Source: Fusarium oxysporum f. sp. lycopersici 4287
Lineage: Eukaryota > Ascomycota > Sordariomycetes > Hypocreales > Nectriaceae
Direction of reading: 5' to 3'
Assembly: GCF_000149955.1 (NCBI RefSeq)
Contig: NC_030992.1
Span: 4,046,850 to 4,110,849 of the forward strand
Length of the DNA stretch: 64,000 nt
Shown here: positions 56,485 to 64,000 of the stretch, one piece after another
Position numbering within the stretch: the first letter of the stretch is position 1
Layout of the letters: each line of letters opens with the position of its first letter
Program-made: the position numbers and the translations under genes
Notes under the pieces: model-generated
What the model saw: the letters and a program-made list of their open reading frames with translations, nothing else
Database searches by the model: none
What the model was told of the DNA's origin: nothing

Positions 56485-58805
56485 TTAAGCAATATACACT
56501 GGTAAGCGACTTCCAAAAAGCCCATCCTTGTCGATCTGAACATCAAGCTTATGGAAATCGTGGAGAAGTAACCAGCATATCATGCGAAAGATGAGTACAC
56601 ACCAGACATCGCTAATCTCCTGCTTCGCCTTGGACTCCCAGGAACCCTCAGTGTCCACTCCATCATCGTCCAGTTCGTCCCCATCGCCAGCCAGACGAGC
56701 TCCAAATAAGGTCCCAGTGCGCTGGATTCTTTGTGACTCGTTCTGGTGATTTTGACGCTTCCGTTGTCGATCAAGCTCGCTGCATATCTTCCAAATGACG
56801 TTCTCACGTACCCAAGAAATGTACATATCTATCAAAACAGCATGCCTTTCTCCATAGGATGCTGAGTCAAGTCGTTGAAGTTTATGCAACATCACTTTGC
56901 GATACTTATGGGCCATTTGCTGTTTGTTGATTCGATGGACTTTCGGTGACTGGTTGGAGGATCTGAGCAATTCCTCCTTCTGAACTTCAGTTTCAGAACA
57001 GACTTCAGCGGACCCTTGATCGGTGTTTTGTGAATTGAGCATGCCCAAGACCTCCTGAAGGTGTACTCGCAAGACGAACTGAACGAGACGTCTTTCTCTA
57101 GATACTTTGAGAAACATGTCGCATTTCTCGATTGCGGCGTGTAGTGACGTCATGACAGCCCTGCAGTATAATTTTGGCTCTTCCGTTCTTTGTCCAGGTA
57201 GGAAGTATGTCGTAAACTGATCTTGCTCCTGTTCCTGTTTATGCTGCTGTTGGGAAACTCTGATCGCCTTCTCGGACGCACAAAAACTCTGCTCAACCTT
57301 ACCAGCTTCGCTTATGATCATGCTGATCTGATCGTTGTCGTTGAACATTGCCTGGCTCTGGGTCTCGACTGGAGCTTCTTGCATTTGATACTTGGCAGCT
57401 TCTTCTAAAACAGACTTGTAGGTGACCAACAGGGTCCGGATGGAGAAAACCTTTCGATCCCAGTGATGGATCGTAGGGTTGGGGAGCATGCGGAAAGCAG
57501 TGTTCTTTATTTGTAGCACGGTGCCAACCATCCCGAGCATCTCAAAAGCGACTGAGGGCAAGTGAGCCTAGAGCATTTGTGTAAGACTAAGAAGCTTATT
57601 GACGTACCTGGGAAAAGATGGCTATACCGGGTGTTCACGGATGGTTTCGAAAAGTATTTGACTGTCCTAGTATTGCAGCCAATAACCTTTAAAGTTTCTG
57701 CCATTGCAGCGAGACTTGCGAGTTGAAGAGTTCCGAGGTCTTTCGGCTCATCGGCGTACATTTTGAAATTTCTCAGGCGGAAAATAGTAGGGCAGTATCC
57801 AAAGCACAGTTCCTTAACGTTCTCGTTTGGGATGATACGGTTCTCCTTGAACCAAGTTTCGCCCATTTTATGGAAAGAAAAAACAATACCGAGGTCGTCA
57901 ACATTAGCACCAGTAACGAGAAAGCCATTGCCCTGTGCACGATACCGGTTTTCATTTCGGTTGAAGACCCTCCAGTGAATGCCAAGCATAGCGATGATCT
58001 CAACTATATGGCAAATGGTTGAAGTGGCGTAAGGCTTCTTCATGTGCTCTGGCATGGTGTCCCACGATTTCTTCTTCTTCTGCATACCCACGGTGAGAGT
58101 ATGTAGGTTATTCGCGTCGTTTCTGTCAAAGTTGTCCAGGAGTGGGGTATGGGAAGCCCTGTTGCACCACTCGTTATTGGAGACATTATAGCCGGAAAAC
58201 TCTTCTGCCTGCCACTGTCGAGATTCCTTCTCCATTCGCTGCAACGCCATGAGCAGCGCGAGCCATGTTGCAAGCTCGTTATCGGCTGTACGAATGGCCT
58301 GACGAGTCTCCCCAGCCTTGAGGCTCCTAATTCGTTCGTCATACATATCTTGACTCCACGTATAAGTTTTCTGATAGCTCTCCCATGTCCCGACCATGTA
58401 TGTGATCTCGTGGCAACTAACTTCCTGAGGTTCATCCTGGAGCTGAAACCTGGACCATACAAAGCGTTTCAAACATCTCAGAATACTTTGCTTTTCTTCC
58501 TCCCTATGAGGACCTAGGGGGCCCCTTTTGTTGCTTGGAGCTGAAACGAAAATTACTGGAGTCTGGAACTCGACTTCAAAACGAAATTCAAACGGCCGCA
58601 ATCGGCGGTGGGTAAATTTGGACCATTTACCCATCACTAATTCCTTACACGAGGCGTAACCGGTTGCGGAAGCATAGTATTGCTGAAGTGCCTGAAGCAA
58701 TGCTATGACGAGAGCAAAGCCTGACACAACTAGAGCGACGCATGCGATGATGAGCTCAGTATTGCTGCCCCCAGCAGGAGCATTTGTAGCACCGTTGGAA
58801 CTCAT
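56485..58805 (-). CDS. Large membrane-anchored protein of unknown function
   Basis: Minus exons 58805-57608 and 57551-56485 (intron GTACGT...CCTCAG, 56 nt, phase 1) give 754 residues. The N-terminus has one strong helix (LIIACVALVVSGFALVIALL, about 18-37) after a Gly/Asn-rich head. The rest is cytosolic and mostly helical with Trp-rich motifs (GTWESYQKTYTWSQDMYDER). A Gln/Glu low-complexity stretch (QQQHKQEQEQDQ) lies in exon 2, along with a basic RQRKRQNHQNE run. The C-terminus is hydrophobic and short (WCVLIFRMICWLLL). It resembles large uncharacterised fungal proteins found near NLR/HET genes. No domain is named. Confidence 0.72.
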
Positions 58806-61800
58806 GGTGTTGCTGGTATGCTGCGAAGGTCGATGAACCTGTTAGCTTGCCAGAGCGTGATTTGGTGACCGTGGTAATATAATGATATTTTTAGGCGCCC
58901 ATTGGCCCCTCTAGAAAAACAAGAAGGAGACGGGTCAGGCTCTCGCGCTTTATCTGGCTGAGTTAAGCACTTGTGTAGGATTTATCTCGTTTATTCCCGG
59001 TGGGAGCGCAGCGACCACGGCAGCCTATTAAGTAGGGCCCTTAACTGGGAAGATAAAACCTATGTCTCCACAGGAATACTGCGTTGGCTGAGATATCTTT
59101 CTTCCCCGTATCACGTCTCCAAATTTCAAAAGAATTGCCAGAAAGGTACCTTATCCTCTTACAAAATGTAAGGGCTATAAAGTATTTTTCTTTCCAAGTC
59201 AAAAACCCCCTTTCCTACTTGATGGGCCCCCGTAGGAGTGACCACTAGGAATCAACGAGATAGAATCCCCCACATGTCTATTTCGTACATTATCTCGTCC
59301 CTCCACCACACCGTGGCTGCTATTAGACCCCACTGTCTGCAATAATCACATGCCTAGCGGGCCGGAAGATCAGCCTCTTTGATCCTTAATACGAGCCTCA
59401 CGCCATCGACGACACCATTCACTTTATAAACACATCTCGGCTCCGTGGCGACACGGAACAACCATATTCACGGCAGCAACACTACGCCTCTATCATCCTC
59501 TACGACAAGAAATTCAACATCGTTGGTTTTCCCGATTCATGGAAGCAGAGATAAGGCCGCTGGCGAAAGCGTTTAGGAAATGCTGGCACCTAAATTGATC
59601 AAGTATCGACAATTTTAACTTTCAGTTATGCTGACACTGCCCAGGTTTCTGCTCCCCAAAGTCGAGAAAAGAAAGGAAAGAAATTTCATCCTCTAATGAA
59701 ACCTTGGTAACTGAGTTAAGAAAGCTTGTTTCTCGCCTAGGGGATGGCATTTATGACTGGATTGAGTCCCTACAACTGACCCTATTAGAGCCCTTGATAT
59801 TATACTTATAAATAGATTTATTTTACAGCTTAAGACGACTTCCCCTAACTAGAAGCCCTATATAACGCTCAAAGACTGGAAGAAGTGCATTTATAATACG
59901 ATTTTTATCGCCTACGCTGAAGAAAGTTGGGCAAGGAAGAGGAATAGGTCAGGGAAGAAGAGGACATCGAGGATCCAGAAACATACCAAAAACACATATA
60001 AAGAGAGATCAACTGGGCCTGGAGAGGCATCAAATCCAATTGCCTAGCTTGTCAGGGCTTCAGGCAGGGGGAATGCAGGCCATTAAAGGTCAGAAAAAGG
60101 AAGCTATCTCGATGAGGTCTCGAGGAATGCAGGCCGCACCAATCATCATGGAAGGGGTAAACAGACCGAATACGGCTGCCAAGTCTGTGATGTAGCTATT
60201 TGTAATGATCCGAGCTGCTGGTACTTCTAGTACATGCCAAAATAGGTGTGTGTGGAAGTACCTTCAACTCCCTTTATTTTGATTGGTCTTACGCCCTTGT
60301 CGGTACGGAATTCTTGGGCTTTGCCACCGAAAGAGATAGGATAGTGGAGACACTGTTATGTGCTCTTTATCGCGAGTTTACCAATAGCCAACAGCACAAC
60401 ATGAAAGTGTGTTAGAATAGAATTTAGTGACGCTGCCTTGCCATCAGGAGTGAAGAACGTCAGCGACTTACTAAATATGGCGATGGCTCAGGTTGAGGCC
60501 TTCAGTAGCTAAATGGTCCATTGCGAGCCTAGGCCTTTTGCTCCCGAGCTTAATAAATTAACACCACCCTGCCTCATTTTTGACAATTAACACGAGGTAA
60601 CCAGCCTAGAATACCTCATGATAATATGTATGCGCTTGCCTTAATAACGCAGGATACCCTGATTAATCCTCTTAGGGTAAGCGAGTGGGGCAAAAGTCCT
60701 TTCGTTCCTCAAGGCATAAGACCTCTTGTCAGTTTATCCCTTAAGGCACAGATTCGATGGTCAGGATATATCACTCTCTCTTAGACAGGAGGCCATTTAT
60801 AAACATACACGTCAGACACCGATTGCAAAGCAGCGGACCTTTTTGTTGTATTCGGGATCAACTAACTAAGACGCTTCATTGCGCAGTCGCCTACTTTGGT
60901 TATGTTTTGGAATTTTTATTCGCGGTGCTCTCGGCCTACCGAAGGGACCGCAGGAACAATACAGTGAATGTATACTTCTGTGACCTAGTGACTTTCAGGT
61001 GACCTCATGTAGGGTATAGTTGGTGAGAGACTCTGCCAGATCTTGGTGCTCCGCTGGGACTCGGATAAGGCTGCGACTGTACTCAGCGGGCTGAGCTACG
61101 ATTGGACCTTTGGGCTGGTTGAGGTTGGTCTGTGGCTGTGGCTGAGACTGGGGTCCTTCGTTCGTCATGGCATAACTAACTCTCTCTCCGAATGCATGTG
61201 AATGGGTGTGAGCGAGAAGTCTCATACCTTAGCTGCGTAACACGATAATAGCCTCACGGTTGCATATCTTATATTTCTGAAACACGCGGCATATGTAGAA
61301 CTACCCAACCTCAGGCCATCCACCCACCAATTGGATACCCACAGGCTACGGCCTGAACCTTGAGAGACTGAACAGCAGTTCAAACCCGCAGTTTAAAAGA
61401 CTGTCCAAATCAAGTTGAAGCCTCAAAGGTTATCATTACAAATGATGACACGACGATCAAACGATAAATTCAGAAGCCGAGCAAAGCATGTTAGAGCACT
61501 TGGGTAATGGTTAGGTAATATTGACCATCTAAAGCGCTACTTTGCCTAGGGGTTTTCTTCTAACTGACTATATCGCTAGGAAAAAAAAGAAGAGATAAAA
61601 AGGGGCTTATAGAAACAGAGAAGCCCAAGTTATAATACTCTCACAATTGGGAGCTTGGGGTTCATGTCAAGGTATGTGCTGTCATGCTGATACATACGCT
61701 TGTCACGTTGTGCTTCTTGAGTAAACCCTGTTTCTAGCAGACCCACTCGCGCTTTGAACCTCCTCCAATTGCTTCGGCTGGAAACTGCCGTCCATGTCAT

Positions 61801-62034
61801 TGAAATAGCGTTAACGGTAGACTATTGTCGCGGGGCTTGCCGATCTGTTCAAAACCGTTCTCCGAACCAGCGCCATCGGCCACGGTTTCAATTGATCACG
61901 CTGCCTGCAAAGCACTGTATTGCTTGCTTAAGACTGAACTCTACCGGTCTTGAATTTATCTACCATCGCTACCGAAAGAACTTCCTGAAAGTACCATATT
62001 GAGCGAGGGAGAGCAGAGTGACTGCATTGTCGAA
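58806..62034. other. Gene-poor region before the last HET gene
   Basis: 3.2 kb without a supported gene. A minus frame at 60995-61168 (MTNEGPQSQPQPQTNLNQ..., 57 residues) is possible but unsupported. 59400-60200 has scraps of protein-like sequence broken by stops and may be a decayed element. A/G-rich runs lie near 61570-61610. Confidence 0.4.
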
Positions 62035-64000
62035 ATGGCACCGAAGACCGGCCAGGACATATTTGGCTTCTTTGAGCCTAGGTACGTTGACGATGCATCA
62101 TCCATCGAGAAGACGCCAGCGAGGCTCCCTCGTGTCATCCGGGAAGATGAAGCCCCATTGCTGGAGCTGCCTCCAATCGACGCCAACACTCAGATCCGAC
62201 TCATCACGCTACTACCGGCAGAGGACCCCTCTGAAGGAGGAAAGAGTATGGACCCAGTTCAATGCACCCTGCAGACGTGCTCTCTCGCCTCAGCCCCAGA
62301 ATATGAAGCCTTGTCGTACACTTGGGGACAAATGCATCGTCATCTCCCAATATCGGTGCTAGGAACTGATAATGACAGTGACGGCATAAAGATGTCCCTC
62401 CTTGCTACCCCTCAGCTTCAGATGGCACTCCGTCGTTTGAGACGTGCTAGACCGAGGCGGCTGTGGATCGACCAACTCTGCATCAACCAAGAAGATAAAG
62501 AAGAATGCGGCGCCCAGGTTCAGCTTATGGGAGATATCTACAAGGCTGCAACCCGAGTTGTTATCTGGATTGGAGAGGACCATGAGGACATGATAATCAC
62601 AGACGATTACAAGTTCGAACGGGAGGCTCAACGGCAACTTCTTGCCGATTTGTTCCAGGCCTTCACTGAGAAGTCTGAACATGATGATGATGATGATGAT
62701 GATGATGATGCGACAATTGCGGCCCGTCTGGTCGATCTCCGGTTCACATACCACGTACAAGACATCAAGAAACGCAGAATGAGAGCCGTTAGGGATTTTC
62801 TCAACCGGCCTTACTTCAGGCGAGCTTGGGTGTTCCAGGAATCCAGCCTTGCTAAAGGACTCGTTGTTCAGTTTGGTCAGCAGGAGTTCGATTTCGCCAC
62901 ATTGAAGCGCGTGTTTGACAGTATCAACAGTGCAGCAATCCGAGCCGCGATGCACCGGGATACTTACTCAAGTCTGGCAATAAGCACTGGTGGCTACGAG
63001 ATGATGGACATTATTCAACAAACCCGCGAGGAGCAGCGTTATTTGGGAAACACTATCCCCCCGGACCAAAGTTCACTTCTTCTGAAGCTACTCACTGTTG
63101 TTCGTCGCGTCAACTGCTATCAGAAGCAAGATCTAATCTTTGCCTTTTTGGCGTTTCAGAGAAGCGAAGGTATCGAAGCTACGGGCGGCATGTATGGAAA
63201 ATCGGTCGAAGAGGTATGGACATATACCGCCAAGAGAATAATTCAGTCGTCAGGAAGTCTCGACATATTTGCAGCCTCGTATGGCGGATCGCCAGTATCT
63301 GGTTTTGCTATTCCAACTTGGGTTCCATGTTGGACGAATTGCTTTCCCTTCAGCCGACCGATCGCAACCCCTCTATCTAAGTTTCGTGCCTCCCGCGGGT
63401 TACCGCATGTTTGGATCGAGAACGATGACCCTACCAAACTCACCGTTAAGGGAAAGATTATAAACACAGTCGAGCAGATCCATGGTCATTTCGGCCATTT
63501 TATGCGGTGGAAACACAGCGTGTCGCATTTCCTGGCATTTGACTGGACGGTACAGAAGGTGCAAACATCTATGGTCTTTTCGAGATTCGACCGGCTATTT
63601 GGAGACTACCGTCCCATCAAGGCGGGACTCATAGTCCCGGATCTTATGACAACTTTTCTGGCGGATGGTGCCTTAGGAGCGGAGCAACCACTCCGCACAA
63701 CCGACAAGTATCTCGATGCTGTGAGGGCGCAGGAGAAGCCTCGCGATTTGAGAAAGTGCGGAAGAACCCTTAGCACTGACGAGCAACATCTTGTTGAGTG
63801 TTACGATATGCTCGAAGACTTGGTTCTTGTGGCAGAACACAAATGCATCTTTACGACCGACTATTTCCAAATCGGGATGGCAGCGGATGTAACTATGCTC
63901 GGTGATTTGGTGGTTATCTTACATGGATCGCAAGTCCCATGTATCTTACGTAAAGTGGGGGAGAGTGGGAATGAGTATAAGCTAATCTCTCAGTGCTATC
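62035..64000 (+). CDS. HET domain protein (3' truncated by window)
   Basis: From ATG 62035 (MAPKTGQDIFGFFEPRYVDD) the frame stays open to the window edge, at least 655 residues without intron. HET motifs: YEALSYTWG (90-98), LWIDQLCINQ (143-152), LMGDIYKAATRVVIWIG (about 163-179) and FLNRPYFRRAWVFQE. Nine consecutive GAT codons (62683-62709) encode a poly-Asp run inserted inside the HET domain between the third and fourth motifs. The C-terminal portion lies beyond the window. Role as for other HET proteins: nonself-triggered cell death. Several overlapping minus frames are shadows. Confidence 0.88.
   Translation, partial: MAPKTGQDIFGFFEPRYVDDASSIEKTPARLPRVIREDEAPLLELPPIDANTQIRLITLLPAEDPSEGGKSMDPVQCTLQTCSLASAPEYEALSYTWGQMHRHLPISVLGTDNDSDGIKMSLLATPQLQMALRRLRRARPRRLWIDQLCINQEDKEECGAQVQLMGDIYKAATRVVIWIGEDHEDMIITDDYKFEREAQRQLLADLFQAFTEKSEHDDDDDDDDDATIAARLVDLRFTYHVQDIKKRRMRAVRDFLNRPYFRRAWVFQESSLAKGLVVQFGQQEFDFATLKRVFDSINSAAIRAAMHRDTYSSLAISTGGYEMMDIIQQTREEQRYLGNTIPPDQSSLLLKLLTVVRRVNCYQKQDLIFAFLAFQRSEGIEATGGMYGKSVEEVWTYTAKRIIQSSGSLDIFAASYGGSPVSGFAIPTWVPCWTNCFPFSRPIATPLSKFRASRGLPHVWIENDDPTKLTVKGKIINTVEQIHGHFGHFMRWKHSVSHFLAFDWTVQKVQTSMVFSRFDRLFGDYRPIKAGLIVPDLMTTFLADGALGAEQPLRTTDKYLDAVRAQEKPRDLRKCGRTLSTDEQHLVECYDMLEDLVLVAEHKCIFTTDYFQIGMAADVTMLGDLVVILHGSQVPCILRKVGESGNEYKLISQCY
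62683..62709 (+). repeat. (GAT)9 coding microsatellite
   Basis: Nine perfect GAT units in frame, giving nine Asp residues within the HET domain. Likely length-variable between strains. Confidence 0.9.

Noticed and set aside
1..64000. CRISPR arrays, bacterial operons, rRNA genes
   Set aside because: No regularly spaced repeats or rRNA signatures; introns and HET genes show fungal nuclear DNA.

Overview
The window looks like nuclear DNA of a filamentous ascomycete, most likely a Fusarium-type Sordariomycete. Genes are split by short (about 45-120 nt) GT-AG introns with CTAAC/CTGAC-type branch sites. HET-domain proteins, fungal dehydrogenase families, a PL3 pectate lyase and an isopentenyltransferase-LOG gene beside a P450 are present. 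AT-rich islands and nonsense-riddled gene remnants suggest repeat-induced point mutation (RIP). A 100-N assembly gap lies at 7223-7322. The species call is inference.

Layout. 1-1673: tandem array of three tiny paralogous genes of unknown function. 2925-4048: secreted serine protease. 8210-9860: allantoate-permease-type MFS transporter. 10178-10266: intron-bearing tRNA-Glu(CTC). 12063-13254: F-box-like protein. 14689-18474 (-): ankyrin-HET fusion. 19354-20658: seven-helix membrane protein. 20770-21944 (-): enoyl-reductase-like MDR. 22669-23698: peroxisomal MaoC hydratase with a duplicated promoter module. 25221-29911: divergent IPT-LOG and P450 pair, the arrangement of fungal cytokinin clusters, with apparent lesions in both genes. 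30463-32449: F-box protein. 34072-36266: flavin monooxygenase. 39396-40160: pectate lyase. 40451-41229 (-): SDR. 42386-42607 (-): small Cys-rich-start protein. 43463-44651 (-): adenosine-deaminase-like hydrolase. 45274-48819: decayed patchwork in which an SDR pseudogene is split by a 2.3 kb segment carrying an intact membrane-protein gene. 48915-50580: SnoaL-like and cupin genes. 50740-51805: AT-rich and decayed DNA. 51990-54896 (-) and 62035-64000 (+): two more HET proteins. 56485-58805 (-): large membrane-anchored unknown.

How genes may work together. The clearest unit is IPT-LOG plus P450: IPT makes isopentenyl-AMP, the P450 would hydroxylate the side chain and LOG would release the free base. 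The hydratase and the transporter carry promoter sites fitting carbon-source control (CCTCGG and SYGGRG). The three HET proteins point to an accessory region rich in nonself-recognition genes. Several otherwise well-conserved genes (protease, MFS, P450) carry single-base indels, some in homopolymers. Assembly error must therefore be excluded before any of these is called a pseudogene.
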